From the NCBI RefSeq assembly GCF_036323735.1, contig NC_086020.1, positions 84,197,710-84,261,709 on the forward strand: 64,000 nt of DNA. The letters run 5' to 3'. This DNA is from Rattus norvegicus. Lineage: Eukaryota; Chordata; Mammalia; Rodentia; Muridae. This document shows, one piece after another, positions 1-57,258 of this stretch (position 1 is its first letter; each line of letters starts with the position of its first letter). A program made the translations under genes and the position numbers. The notes below the pieces were generated by a model. It did not search any database, was not told where the DNA came from, and worked only from the letters and a program-made list of their open reading frames with translations.

Positions 1-44
1 AGTACCATGCCTTGATGTTTTTAAAAATAAAAAGATCTGCTCAC

Positions 45-45877
<45,833 letters not shown>

Positions 45878-46200
45878 CTTGTTTGGGGGGCGGCGGTGAC
45901 GCAGCCGCGAGGCGCCCGCGACCCGGCAGAGCCTGGGGCCCGAAGGGAAAGGCGGGAGGGAGGAGGGGAGGAGGAAGAGGACGCGGGCCCGGCAGGTGCT
46001 TGCGCTCAGGTGCGAGAGGAAGCCAGACTCGGGCGAGGGGGAGAGGGACAGCGGCTGACAGAAAGCGAGCGCCGGGGAGGGGGAGGGGCGCGCGGCGGAG
46101 AGACGGGCCTGGGCGGGGCGCGCGGCGGAAAAGGCGGGGCGCTGGAGTGCTAAGCGTCACATCCGGTGCGCGCTCCCGCTCGCGCCGGGCGGGGGCGTTG
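45878..46200 (-). promoter_or_regulatory. Marchf6: Marchf6 core promoter and 5'UTR region with GC boxes
   Basis: On the gene strand upstream of the start codon there are two GC boxes (Sp1-like, 46111-46119 and 46132-46140). An ETS-like ACCGGATGT (46159-46167) overlaps a half-CRE GTGACGC (46154-46160), and a second GTGACG-type site lies at 45896-45902. A pyrimidine-rich stretch (about 45945-45985) may mark the transcribed leader. The exact start site cannot be read from sequence alone. Confidence 0.6.
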
Positions 46201-46419
46201 CGAAGAACGGCCTGATGCCGGTCGCTGCGCGGGATGGGGACTGAAAGCCGAGGCAGCACCTCGCGGAGGTGCAGCACGTTCCGGGACAAAGGAGCGCGGG
46301 ACAGCGGGAGCGAGCGCGGCGAGCCGGGCGCGCGCCCAGACTGGTGTGCGGGACAAAGGCCCCAGCGTGGGGTACCCGACCGCCACTCCCGGGGCATTCA
46401 GAATCGGCCCCGGAACATG

Positions 46420-47345
46420 CATTTGGGTTCCGCTCCAGAGTGGCTCTCTGACGCATGTCTTAAAGAATTACAAAAGCATCCCTAAGACGGAAAAAGACTA
46501 GCACCCAGGTTATCAGAATCTCTCCTGGGGAGGCTTATGCAATTGATTGGAAAGACCACGTCTTCACAGCTGAAAACTGACATTGAACCTACCTCTAAGG
46601 GAAATTGGTTCAGATGTCGACACAATTAGGAAAGCTTACCTGGCCAGAACTAAATTGCTGATGAAAGAATGATGAAAGACTCAGCTCTGCTCGCATCAGT
46701 AGGCTACCTTCCTCACATAATCCTTAGAGCTTTCTCTTAATAAGATAGTACAGATTAGAAGAAAAGTTTTTCCAACCTCGATGCTTAAATATGCACGTAA
46801 CGAAAAATAGATCCAAGAGACGAAACTTTGTCCATCGGTGTGAGTAGGAATTAGAAAGACACTACTTTCGATCCTCATCTGAGTATGAAAAGGAATCCGT
46901 CAAAAAGGACAGTATTTATTTTGAATAAAGTCATTGATTTGTCTATATCTCCAGGCAAACTCTTGCTGCCACAGTAGTGGAGATGATTCCACTAAGAATT
47001 CACTCTGTAGGGCCTATAGCGGCATACTTTGAGCTAGCCAGGAACACAGAACCAGAATTCAAGTCTTGTCAGCATGGGAGGAAAGATTTCTGGGAGAGAG
47101 AAAAAGGTTTGCAGAAGGAAGTATCATTAATAGTATTCAGGGTGGGTGTGTAAACCTGTTGGCCATGGGTGATGTAAGGTGGTGGGATGGAGGGCTTTCT
47201 CCTGGTTTTCTGTGTTTTCTCTTGGGAACTCAAGGGAAAAGTTCACTTTTCACCAGGTCGCCCTTCCACATTGCAATACATTGTGCAGTGAATTACCTTT
47301 TCTGGTTTTGACTTTGGATGAGATGTAAGTAATTAGGCAATGTCT
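46420..47345. other. Upstream flank directly beyond the CpG island
   Basis: No repeat or exon recognised. The 81-codon plus-strand frame at 47066-47311 has no family resemblance. Promoter-proximal control elements could lie here but are not visible by eye. Confidence 0.6.
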
Positions 47346-47430
47346 GTTTAGTCCGTACTATGTGCCAGGCAGTCTTTACAACAACCCTTTGAATTGTATA
47401 AATCAGACCTCCCAGATGCCTCTAATGGTA
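47345..47430 (+). mobile_element. MIR SINE relic
   Basis: TACTATGTGCCAGGCAGTCT followed by TTACAACAACCCTTTGAATT is the typical MIR core. Confidence 0.7.
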
Positions 47431-47844
47431 ATTTAACTACGTTTAGGCTAAAAGCAGGACAATATTCCTAATGTGAACCTCAAGATAAGACTGTGCTGGG
47501 TCACAGGGCTACTAGAACCAATCTCTCTACCCCGTCCTCAGCTTGGCCTTTCTATGTACATCGGGTTCATCTTGTCCAGCCAACTTCTTCCACGTGGCTA
47601 GATACAGGGAGAACATGAAGCTCTCTATTACTAAACTTAAAACTCCCAGGGAAAAGCAATTTCTCCAGTAAATTGCCCATCCCTGAACCTAATGACTGTG
47701 CTGAAGGAGGACTTGTAACAACATGGATACCATCATGTTCAGGTACTGCCTCGAATGTGTGGAAATGCACTGTTTACTGTGCTCTGGGGATACTTTACTA
47801 CCCCTATTGTAAGAGAATGTTGTAGTCTAAAAACAGCTTTTTCT

Positions 47845-48360
47845 GTTTGTTGGGTCTATTGTCGTTAAAAGTTTGACCTAGAGGTGTCACTTGTAGGAAG
47901 GGCTAGAATCATTGGGAAGTGGGGCCTAACATCAGGTGACTAAGTCATTGAGGCGTGCCATTTAGAATTTTGGTTTAAAAAAAAAAAAAAACAGTATGTG
48001 ACTTTTTGTTTTCATCCCAGGTGTGGGATATGGGGCTGTTTCATTTTAGCCACAACCTGCTCTAGGAGGGGTGTGAGCTTTGCTGTCTCTAAAGAGGAGG
48101 AAGAAAAGGGGAGTTGGTTCCTGCTGCTCCTGGTTGCTGTTGTTTGATGAGAAGCTGGAGATATCGTGTTGTCAAAGTTTGGACTGGCCAAGGAAACCCG
48201 ATGCCCCTAATCATCAGGAAGTAATCAAAGGAGGTCTACTCCCCTTTCCCCTTTAACCTTCTCTCTCTCCTCCCTTAGTGTACTAAAACACAATGGAATA
48301 CCCCCCCCAAAGTAGCCCCAACAGAAGACAGTCCCCGTAGGTTTGTCTTTGAGAGTTCTC
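47845..48360. other. Unclassified diverged repeat-like stretch
   Basis: Passages such as GGGAAGTGGGGCCTAACATC, CATTGAGGCGTGCCATTTAG and GGAGTTGGTTCCTGCTGCTC have the flavour of an old DNA-transposon or LTR relic split by an A14 run (47978-47991). I cannot name the family. Confidence 0.4.
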
Positions 48361-49140
48361 ACCCAAAAAAGGCCAAGTTTAGTCCCATGCAGATTCCTGG
48401 TTGGTTCCATGCACTCCTGTATGCACATCACCTTCATCTTTTGCCATATCCTGAACAGCTTACAGCAACCTGAATAGAGAAAGGTGGCATACAGAAAAGC
48501 TGAGGTCTGTGGGCCATGCTTACTCTCCTGAGCTGGCCTCATGATGCCCCAACCCAGAACCTTGTCATGTTTACTGTGAACAGCACAGGAGAAGTTAGCT
48601 AGTCCTGACAGAAGTCTCTGTGGGAGAACAGTCTCACAGTGCAGTCAACTGGAGGAAAAAGCTGCAATTTCTAGGTTTTGCACACATTGGTCAATTGTTT
48701 ATAAACATACATAGACCAGAGGAAGGCCTTGCCTTTCCTCTGAGCCTCACTGACAAGGAAAGCTTTGTCCATTCCCATAGGTCTGAAGCACTGCGGTCCT
48801 TGACATGGCCGTGTCCTTTTCAGTAATTCACACTCGCTCAGGACTTTATCCACACCTTACACATGTCACCATGAGATCCTCACACTATATGAAGTTATCA
48901 TACAGGACACCATGGTCTTGAACCTACAAAACCAAACTAAGTAAACCTCTTTTTCCTCTCCCCATTCCCCACTCTGGGACATGGTCTCACTATGTAGCCT
49001 TGGCAAGCCTAGAGCTTCTTTTCCTGTGTAAGCAGCTTGTGTCAGGTATGTTGTTATGGGATGAGAAGATGACTCAGGACATGTGGGAGGATACAGTGTA
49101 ATTTTTTGAGCATGAACGATGACAATAGCAAACTAATAAT
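48360..49140. other. Upstream intergenic stretch, nothing recognised
   Basis: No exon or recent repeat is visible. Short frames on both strands (for example 48620-48826) overlap each other and have no family resemblance. Confidence 0.55.
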
Positions 49141-49149
49141 AACAGTAAT

Positions 49150-49310
49150 TAACCAAAGTTCCCATTATGTCCAATGAATATCAATGGCAATTCTGTGAAG
49201 TAAATATACCTGTTCGCAGATGAGCCATCAGATTCACAGCAAGTGACTAACACAAAGGGAAAAAAGGAAGCAGCGTTAAGCCACAGCTCTGTCTGACTCT
49301 AGGGCCCCAT
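49150..49310 (+). mobile_element. MIR SINE relic
   Basis: GGCAATTCTGTGAAGTAAAT, then GCAGATGAGCCATCAGATTC and CAGCTCTGTCTGACTCTAGG, follow MIR order. Confidence 0.6.
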
Positions 49311-49917
49311 ATTTTAAACCTCATTGGTTTAGCAGAGCAACCGCTCCCTGCCATCAAACCTCAATTCTTTATTGTTTTTACTGTGAGCTTAAGTGTGACC
49401 TTGAAACAGTTGCACAGAACTCTCCTGAAGAAACATAAGTATAGTAACTAAGCCAAGACCCTTACCACAACCTTGACATTATCGAGAACAGCAAATTACT
49501 AAGGGCAATGCATGGTGCTGTCTTAAAATTAAACTCTTTCCTTCCCACTTCAATTTCTCTTATTATTTTTCTCTTCCCTTCTCACCTTCCTTTTTCCTAT
49601 CTTTCCTCCCTTTCTATCTTCTTCATCATTCCTCTTCCTTGAAATGAGACCCAAAAGCAAGGTAGGAAAAAAAAGTATACAAGTAGAATAGAGAAGCACT
49701 GTGGGCTAAGGCAGTGCCTTACAGTCTGCAACTAAAGATGTTAAGAGTAAAGATGGCTTCCCAGTAACAGAGGAAATACAAATATGGAAAGAGGGAAGGC
49801 TAAAAATAGTCCTGAAAAATTGAATCTAGGAGTCACTCCTGGCAGGAACTGCTATTCAAACTCGGCCATCAGTGATCAAATCATCTCAGGCCATGAATTT
49901 GGTAGAGACAAGCTTGG

Positions 49918-50035
49918 GCCCAAGCATGGTGGTACACACCTTGGAAGGCAGAGGCAAGCAGATGTCCGAGTTTGAGGCCAGCCTGATCTATATAGTGTAG
50001 TCCTTCCAGGGCTACACAGTGACTCTGTCTCAAAA
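49918..50035 (+). mobile_element. B1 SINE
   Basis: CCAAGCATGGTGGTACACAC, GAGTTTGAGGCCAGCCTGAT and GACTCTGTCTCAAAATAAAT. Followed by an (AATT)-rich tail. Confidence 0.9.
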
Positions 50036-50479
50036 TAAATAATCAATTAATTAATAACTGAGCTTGGGCTGCTAGATCTCTAAGCAAGAGTAAATATGAA
50101 TTCTTTCTGGAAAGATGTACCTGTGCTGTATTCACTGACCTTGCGAGTTCATTTGTGGAGATTCTTTGAGGGCGTGTGTATACAAAATACAAGAATAAGA
50201 AGAAACATACAACAAACAGTAGAAACCAGCCCCACTGACCTCCTTCTCCCATCCCTAGAGAGGCAAAGTCTCACCCAGACTGAAGTTGCATGCCTCCCTG
50301 CACATGTGTTGGGTGTCTACTGGGATCTCTTCAGTTACCCATCACCTGGTTCAGTTACCATGCATGTCCTGATGATGGATCCAGATCTCTGATGCCTTCC
50401 TCAGTTCCTGATCCCAGCATGTGCTACTTAAAATTCTTTAACCTGTAGTTCAGAAACTCAAAAATCTCTTAATTATCTG

Positions 50480-50830
50480 CATTAGTTAGGGTTTCTATGC
50501 TAAGACACTATGGTCAAGGAAAATTATAGAAGAAAGTATTTACTTGGGTTCCAGAGGGATAGGAACACATTGCTATCACAGTGGGGAGCAAGGCAGCAAG
50601 CAGGCAGCCATGATACTGGAGCAGCAGCTGAGAGCTCTCGTTCCAATCTACAAACAAGGGACAGCGAGAGCTAACTCAAAATGGCAGCAGTTTTTCGAAA
50701 CCTCAAAACCTGCCCTTGGTGGCATACTTCATCTAGCAAAGCTACACTTCCTAATCCTCCCCACTAGCCACCAACTGGAGATTAAGTATTCAAATGCCTG
50801 AGACATATGGGAACATCTCACGACAACCAC
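50480..50830 (-). mobile_element. URR1-like rodent repeat
   Basis: The plus strand starts TTAGTTAGGGTTTCTATGCT and ends near CACGACAACCACAATA. Similar copies recur at 53.3, 53.7, 55.6 and 61.8 kb. Assigned to the nonautonomous hAT-type URR1 group from memory; the family name is uncertain, the repeat nature is not. Confidence 0.6.
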
Positions 50831-50839
50831 AATATCTGT

Positions 50840-52495
50840 CACTGTTCGTTCTCTTGCAGAGTCATACCACTGTCAGTAACATGGGGGCAGGAAAGGAAAG
50901 ATCTTGAGGCTCGGCCATGGGCACCAAGGCCCTGTAAGTCCTGCCCAACTGCCTCCATTTAGTAAACATCCATGCTATCTTGTCAAAGGATTGGCAACCT
51001 CGCCTTTATCATCAGAAGAGCCTTCCTTCTCCCAAAAAGGTTTAGCGTTGACTCTTCCAGCACTTGCCTCCTGTGAGTCTGTCTCCATATAGGACAGCCC
51101 TCAGGTTTGCCCAGACTCTGCTGCATGCCCTACTTCTTTGTTAAGTGGACTGTGGGCACCCCTCTCTAGATTCTCTAGCCTCTGGGTAGTCCCTGAGAAG
51201 CTGCTCGTATAACAAACAGGCACTGGTCAGATCATTTCTAATAGAACTTTGTCCCACAACCTGCAACAGCCAGGCTGGGAAGCCATGTTCCTCCCTCCGC
51301 AGCAATGAGCCAGTCGTAGTGGGTCAGGTTTGCCTCTGGAGCACCGTGTTCGCTGCTGCTGCTTCTACTTTAGGACCAGCTAGAGAAAGACAAATCACAT
51401 GGGATGCCCTCATCCACACCATTAGCCTCTAACCAGGTCTTCTCCCTACCCACCCCAGCCCCCCCCCCCATTACAAAGACCTTTCACTCTTCTGCTTGCC
51501 TTTAGTCTGCCAAACACAACTGGCTGTGGTGGACTCCCTTACCACAGAATAGCCTCTGCTTGTTCTTGTTTGGGGAGCCTTTGTTTATTTTTACCTAATT
51601 TTAGTGGCTAGTTCTGAGGTCTTGTGGTTGGTATCTTGCCCACCCAGGCTTCTGGCTCCCTCTTCTACTCTGAGGGTTCTTCGCCAGCCTCCAGTCTGTC
51701 TCCTTTCAGTAGGAGTGACAGTGCCCTTCCCTGCAGTGACTCATCCGTTTGTTCATTGTGTCAGAGGAGACTCCAATCACCGTTGGACACCCACAGAGCC
51801 TCATTTTAGCCCCAGTGCTAGGGAAGTAGTTGCCATAGTGATAGATGCAGCCCACAGGCTCACTTCAGAGTGGCTGGCTGCAGCTAGCCCATGCCAGGAA
51901 GGGTCAAGCCTTCTGCATGGTCTGTGGTGTTCAATATGTCCAAACTACCCCTCACTTCTGAGAGTACAAGCGGAGCAGAGGGTGGGAATCCTCCATGTCC
52001 ATCATTCTTACAGTCTTGATTAGCATGTCCCCCTCCGCACCCCCTCCACACTGATTCTTAATGGTTGGCCTCACTGGGTTGTGCAGCTTAAACTGTGTTG
52101 CTCAGCAACGAAATGACAAGGTAAATGCAACCTCCATTGAATGTGTATGAACACCTCAGTCTTTTCAAGAGGATATAGATCTGAGCGGTCCATGTTAGGA
52201 TGGGGGGGGGGGTTGGGTAGTCTAAGCCTTCTCAGAGGAAGGTTAACAACAAGAACAGAGACAGTGCACAGTGAAAGTGCATATGTTGATAAATTACAGC
52301 CAACATCCAAGTCCAGATAGAGAAAAGGAGCATCTCTAGTCCTCCAGTTTCCTCCAACCTTCCTCAGTGCCCATCTCCTCAACCTGGATATGATTTCCAT
52401 GATCACCCTGCTGCTCCACTGGTCTAAGACTCACATAACTAGAATGAGACTGTAGACCTGACTCGACCCAGGGCACTATGACAGTGAGATCCCTA
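50840..52495. other. Moderate-GC intergenic stretch, no gene recognised
   Basis: It contains plus-strand frames up to 139 codons (51604-52023) with no recognisable family. C/G runs occur at 51461-51470 and 52201-52212. Parts could be an unclassified LTR relic. I see no exon with convincing splice sites. Confidence 0.5.
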
Positions 52496-52499
52496 TGAG

Positions 52500-52500
<1 letters not shown>

Positions 52501-52548
<48 letters not shown>
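52501..52548. repeat. (TG)n microsatellite
   Basis: About 23 TG units at the tail of a minus-strand B3. Confidence 0.97.
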
Positions 52549-52549
<1 letters not shown>

Positions 52550-52715
52550 ATTTATTTTGTTTGAATGTGGGAGTAGGAGGTGGCCATGCCACAATTCATA
52601 GGTGGATGGCAGAGGACAACTTGTAGGAGTTGTCTCTCTCCTTCCACCATCTATATCCTAGAAATCTTGTTGTCTTGGCAACAAGTGTTTTCACCTGCTA
52701 AGCCATCTCACCAGA
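52550..52715 (-). mobile_element. B3 SINE
   Basis: CAGAGGACAACTTGTAGGAG and CACCTGCTAAGCCATCTCAC are the reverse complement of B3. Confidence 0.85.
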
Positions 52716-52737
52716 CTTTTTTCTTTATTGTAATTTT

Positions 52738-52830
52738 AAAGTAGAGTCTCACTATGTAGCCATGGCTAGCCTGGAATTCACTATGTAGAGCAGGATAGCC
52801 TTGAGCTCCCACCAAGTGCTGAGAGTTCTG
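52738..52830 (-). mobile_element. B1 fragment
   Basis: GTAGAGTCTCACTATGTAGC and GAATTCACTATGTAGAGCAG are the reverse complement of B1. Confidence 0.75.
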
Positions 52831-53321
52831 ACCTGGAGTTTTTCTCCTTCTCCTTTGAGCAGCAGAGATCAACAGTGATGGGATCCAGGTGCCAGCCTCT
52901 GATTTGCTGGCACCAAAAATTTGAAAACAGCTCCTTAAGTCTTGGAGCCCATGAACCTGAGAACATGGCAGAGAATCAGGTCCTGGTCTCTACAGGCTCC
53001 AGCCCCCTCAAGGACCTTTGGTGGCCCCAGGAACATTCTCTAATGTCCCTACTGCCCCACTACAGAGAAGAGGAAGCGTGGAGAAAGGGGAGGTGATGGA
53101 GTAAAAGCCTGAGGCTTTTTCCCTGGATGCTTTCCTGGCATAAATCTGATTCTTCCCATGAAAGCATACAGTATGGTGGGTTAGTTTATTCAATAATACA
53201 GCCCTGACAACAGTTCATCTTTAACTATTTTCTCTCTGTTTGAAGGAAGCCTAGGAAGTGAGTATTCACTCTTTTCTGACTACAGACTGGACTGTTTCAG
53301 ATAGTTGCTGGTTTGAGATGT

Positions 53322-53450
53322 CATATATGTATATTTGAATGCTTGGTCCGGTTTGGATCTGTTTGGGAAGGATTAGGAAGTGTGGCCTTATTGTAGGTGT
53401 GTCACTAGGTGGGCTTGGAAGTTTCAAAAGCCCACAACAGGTATCAGTTT

Positions 53451-53497
<47 letters not shown>

Positions 53498-53728
53498 CCT
53501 CCCTCCCTCCCTCCCTCCCTCCCTCCCTCCCTCCTACTTGTGGATTAGGTGTAAGCTCTCAGTTACTGCTCCAGGACCTGCCTGCCAACCAAGCTCCCAA
53601 CCATGATGATCATGAACTCACTCATCCTCTGAAACTGTAAGCAAGCCCCCAGTGAAATGTTTCTTTTATAAGTTGCCTTGGTCATGATGTCTCTTTATAG
53701 CAATAGAGTAGCGACTAAGACAAATAGC
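53322..53728 (+). mobile_element. URR1-like rodent repeat, copy A
   Basis: GGTCCGGTTTGGATCTGTTT, GGTGTGTCACTAGGTGGGCT, TCTGAAACTGTAAGCAAGCC and TTGCCTTGGTCATGATGTCT follow the order of this family. A (CT)n-(CCCT)n tract has expanded inside it (53456-53534). Confidence 0.7.
53456..53534. repeat. (CT)n-(CCCT)n microsatellite inside a URR1-like repeat
   Basis: About 18 CT units followed by about ten CCCT units. A pure pyrimidine strand of about 79 bp. Confidence 0.97.
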
Positions 53729-53734
53729 AATGTT

Positions 53735-54120
53735 ATGGTGGTTTGAATAGGTATGGCCCTTATAAACTCCTGTGTGAAAGCTTGGCCCATAGGGAGTGGC
53801 ACTATTAGGAAGTATGGCCTTGGAGTAGGTGTGGTCTTGTTGGGGGAAATATGTTACTGTGGTGGAGGGCTTTGAGGTCTCTTATATACTCAGGCTGCAT
53901 ACAGTGTGATTACCACACAGTCTCCTCCTGCTGCTTGCAGATCAAGATGTAGAACTCTCAGCTCTTCCAGCACCACGTCTGCCTGTGTACTACCAAGCTT
54001 CCGGCCATGATGATAATGGACTAACCTGAGCCATAAGCCAGCCCCAAATTAAATGTTTTTCTTTATAAGCCTTGGCTTGGTTACAGGGTCACTTCACAGC
54101 AATGGAAACCCTAAGACACA
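53735..54120 (+). mobile_element. URR1-like rodent repeat, copy B in tandem
   Basis: GGTGGTTTGAATAGGTATGG, CATAGGGAGTGGCACTATTA, GATCAAGATGTAGAACTCTC and TAAGCCAGCCCCAAATTAAA match this family in the same orientation as copy A, only a few bases away. Confidence 0.72.
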
Positions 54121-54419
54121 TGTGATCTTTCATATCTAACCTCTTTTATGTAATATGCTTTCAAGATCCACCCATGGGATAGCATGAATCAGCACATCAT
54201 TTCTTACTATTGCCACATGACATCCCAGTCTATAGATAGCACTGTCAGGTATTGAACACTTGGAGTATGCCAACAGTTTTGCTATTATGAGTAATGGCTG
54301 CTGTGGACGATCAAATTGTGTGGATATACTGTGGCTTTATACTTTGAAACAAAATTGCTGTGGTCAAGTGGTAAGTGATTTTGAGAGACTGTCAAAACCT
54401 AATCTTAGAAATTTTGGGA

Positions 54420-54530
54420 AGAGGGAGCAATGTAAAAAGCAAACGAAGTTTGATGACCCAAGTTTGATTTCCAGGATCCATGTGGTAGAAGAGAAAAACA
54501 ACTTTGACAAGTTCCTACACACACTCATTC

Positions 54531-54585
<55 letters not shown>

Positions 54586-54590
54586 AAAAT
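54420..54590 (+). mobile_element. B3-like SINE ending in (CT)n
   Basis: GATGACCCAAGTTTGATTTC, then CAGGATCCATGTGGTAGAAG, is B3-like. A (CT)23 run (54534-54582) has grown at its 3' end. Confidence 0.65.
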
Positions 54591-54599
54591 TAGATGTAA

Positions 54600-55185
54600 C
54601 CTAATAGGAAACAATACTGCACAGCACTGATAACTTCTCTCCTGGAGATTTAAGGAGAGCCTCTCTGCAGACATCCTAGAACACAAGAAAGTATGTGTGT
54701 ATGAGGGGTTCTGGAAAGAGGGGATGGAGCTGAAGAGCACCAGGGGAGTAAGCACCTCATCCTCCTACAGGGTAGGAGGGAGGCAGACACCCCACTTTGC
54801 AGCCCAAACCCATCCCAGATGCTTTAGCTAGAGGTGAAAAATCCACAGAGGACCTGGGAGGAGCCAACTCTGCCTGACTGTGAGGGGAGGAAGCAGGGAG
54901 GAGGATGAGTTGGGGGCAGGGGAGCAAAATCTTCCAGATCAGGGGAGGAGCTTAGCAGCTGAGATAATATTTACCTCTACCTTCAAAAGACTGGGTTGGC
55001 AGCAAATCAGGAAAGAAAAAAAAGCCTTCTGGGAAGGAAGACCAGCTTACATTAACACTAAGCCATGTTTGAAATTATGATAAATTTGGCAATAGTGAGA
55101 AGAAAGAAGGTAAACTGAGGTAGAAAGTCAGTGACACATTAAGGAGTTTAGATGTGCACCTAGGGGCCCTGGGTGCTTTCATAGA
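54600..55185. other. Intergenic stretch, nothing recognised
   Basis: Purine-rich, with no exon or clear repeat visible. Confidence 0.5.
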
Positions 55186-55202
55186 GCAGATGGCCAGTTC
55201 TT

Positions 55203-55316
55203 TTTTTTTTTTTTTTTTTTTTTTGGTTCTTTTTTTTCGGAGCTGGGGACCGAACCCAGGGCCTTGCGCTTCCTAGGTAAGCGCTCTACCACTGAGCTAA
55301 ATCCCCAGCCCCTAGG
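55203..55316 (-). mobile_element. ID SINE, young
   Basis: Near-consensus minus-strand ID with a long T-rich tail. The duplication TGGCCAGTTCTT is at 55191-55202 and 55317-55328. Confidence 0.97.
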
Positions 55317-55559
55317 TGGCCAGTTCTTAACTAGCTGGTCTTGGAGGTGAAGAGGCAGGGGACCTTTGGGCTGAGGTTTCATGAGAGGCTGCTGTGGGAA
55401 GGCAGAGCAGGGGAGGAGGCAATCGCATAGCAGGAGAGGGTAGTGTGCAAGAAGAGTCATTGGGTCAGTAAGCTTTCATTTATATTTTCCAGAGAAAGAA
55501 CAACCTGGCCTGAAGTTCTTAGCTCTTGGGGCATGTATTGTCCCTAACTGCTCATTATG

Positions 55560-55860
55560 CTTGCTCTGTAAAGAGTCCCCATAGGCTCCTGTGTTTGAAA
55601 ACTTGATCTCTAGCTTATGGCACTGTCTTGGGAGGTTGTGGAAACTTTAGCAGGAGGGTAAGTCTTGACCGGTGTGACTGTGTCCTGTTCTCTTCCAGCT
55701 CTACTGTATGTGCCTCCAGCCACCCGAGCAGGTCTCTTCCATGAAGAGTTCTATTCCCACAAACTGTGAACCAAAATCAGCCCTTCCTTCTTTAATTCGC
55801 TTTGTCAGGTAATTTGATGCTGCTGAGGAAGAGTCACGGATATGCAGTTTTAACAGTGTC
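55560..55860 (+). mobile_element. URR1-like rodent repeat, diverged
   Basis: GGCACTGTCTTGGGAGGTTG, TCCCACAAACTGTGAACCAA and CCTTTCTTTAATTCGC-like text follow the 3' half of the same family. Confidence 0.5.
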
Positions 55861-55973
55861 TGTCTGCCAATGAGTTTGAATGCCAAAACATTACCTTCAA
55901 GAGGGAACTTGGAGTTTGCAGGGAACGGATAAATATTTACTATCTGCCTTACTGGGAGCTGTTCAAGAGTATC

Positions 55974-55996
55974 CCTCCTCCCCTTTCTCCTCCTCC

Positions 55997-56037
<41 letters not shown>

Positions 56038-56130
56038 CTTCTTGTTCTTCTTCTTGTTCTTCTTGTTGTTCTTGTTCTGCTTCTCCTCCTCCTCTTCCTC
56101 CTCCTCCTCCCCCTCCTCCTCCTCCTGCCT
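55974..56130. repeat. Long (TCC)n/(TTC)n polypyrimidine tract
   Basis: About 155 bp of TCC, TTC and TTG triplets. The first about 70 bp are pure pyrimidine. It is highly strand-asymmetric. The frame over it encodes only Ser and Phe/Leu runs and is not a gene. Confidence 0.96.
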
Positions 56131-56160
56131 CTTTAAAAAAAGGAGGAATGTAGTATCATT

Positions 56161-56342
56161 TAATTTTTTAAAATTTATTTTTATTTATCTGAGTACACAG
56201 TAGCTGTCTTCAGAAACACCAGAAAACAACACCAGATCTCATTACAGATGGTTGTGAGCCACCATGTGGTTGCTGGGAATTGAACTCAGGACCTCTGGAA
56301 GAGCAGTTAGTGCTCCTAACTGCTGAGCCATCTCTCCAGCCC
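56161..56342 (-). mobile_element. B2 SINE
   Basis: The reverse complement of a full B2 (AGTAGCTGTCTTCAGAAACA to GAGCCATCTCTCCAGCCC). Confidence 0.95.
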
Positions 56343-56955
56343 AGGACCCCTTCTTCGACATACCCCTCACCCTGACCCCATGCCCAGCCATTTACTTGCC
56401 AAACCATCCAACTCTGCACTGACAGCTGATGGTCCTCAGCTTCAGCTGCTGTGGGACAAGAGCTATGTGCCTCCTTTGCTCTGTGTGTCTACTTGACAGT
56501 AAGGCCCAGCCACTTCGCACCTGCCCAAGGTTCCCAGGAGACTGGCTGCTCATGAAGGAGCATTGTGTCTCCTCCAACATTCATGCTCTGGGCTCAGGCT
56601 AAAGATCAGCATTCTAAGAAAGAGGTGCTGACTCAAAAAGTCAGAGGGAAAAAACAGCCCACAGATAGATGTGGCTAGAATGTTGGGCTTGATCTGCAGC
56701 ACGGCAAGCCAGAAAGTACAAAACTCAAAAACCTTCTGTATGCTCTTGAGGGTAAAGATTATGGCCAGAGAGAACTGTTAACAAAGGCGCTGAAAAGGAA
56801 AAGGTTGGTAAGGGTGAAGCACTGCTCAGACTGGCTGTTGGTTTCCTGACTGTGGTATTTGTGCATTGCACTTTCTTCCAGGGATTTCTTGGAATGAGCC
56901 CAGGTTGGAAAGATGATTGGGTACCAGTGCAGAGCTGGTCTCCATCCAAACATGA
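56343..56955. other. Intergenic stretch, nothing recognised
   Basis: No exon, recent repeat or motif that I can support. Confidence 0.5.
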
Positions 56956-56959
56956 CTTC

Positions 56960-57258
56960 ATTTTTTTTCTTGGATATTTTTTATTTACATTTCAAATGTT
57001 GTTCCCTTTCCCAGGTTCCCATCCATAAACCCCCTATCCCATGCCCCTGCCCTTCTTCTATAAGGGTATTTCCCCTCCCCAACCACCCTTGCTCCAATCT
57101 CCCTGCTCTGACATTTCCCTACACTGGGGGAATCCGGCCTTGGCAGGACCAAGGGCTTCTCCTCCCATTGGTGTCCAACAAGGCCATCCTCTGCTACCTA
57201 TGTAGCTGGAGCCATGGGTCTGTCCATGTGTAGTCTTTGGGTAGTGGTTTAGTCCCAA
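56960..57258 (-). mobile_element. L1 3'UTR
   Basis: The reverse complement of the L1 3' end: ATTTACATTTCAAATGTTGT, GGCCTTGGCAGGACCAAGGG and TAGTCTTTGGGTAGTGGTTT. More diverged than the copies in intron 1. Confidence 0.88.

Noticed and set aside
51604..52023. 139-codon plus frame in the upstream region
   Set aside because: No recognisable domain, low-complexity start, a second frame overlaps it, and no splice or promoter context. Likely chance.
55880..56203. Ser-rich 107-codon frame
   Set aside because: It is produced entirely by the (TCC)n/(TTC)n tract.
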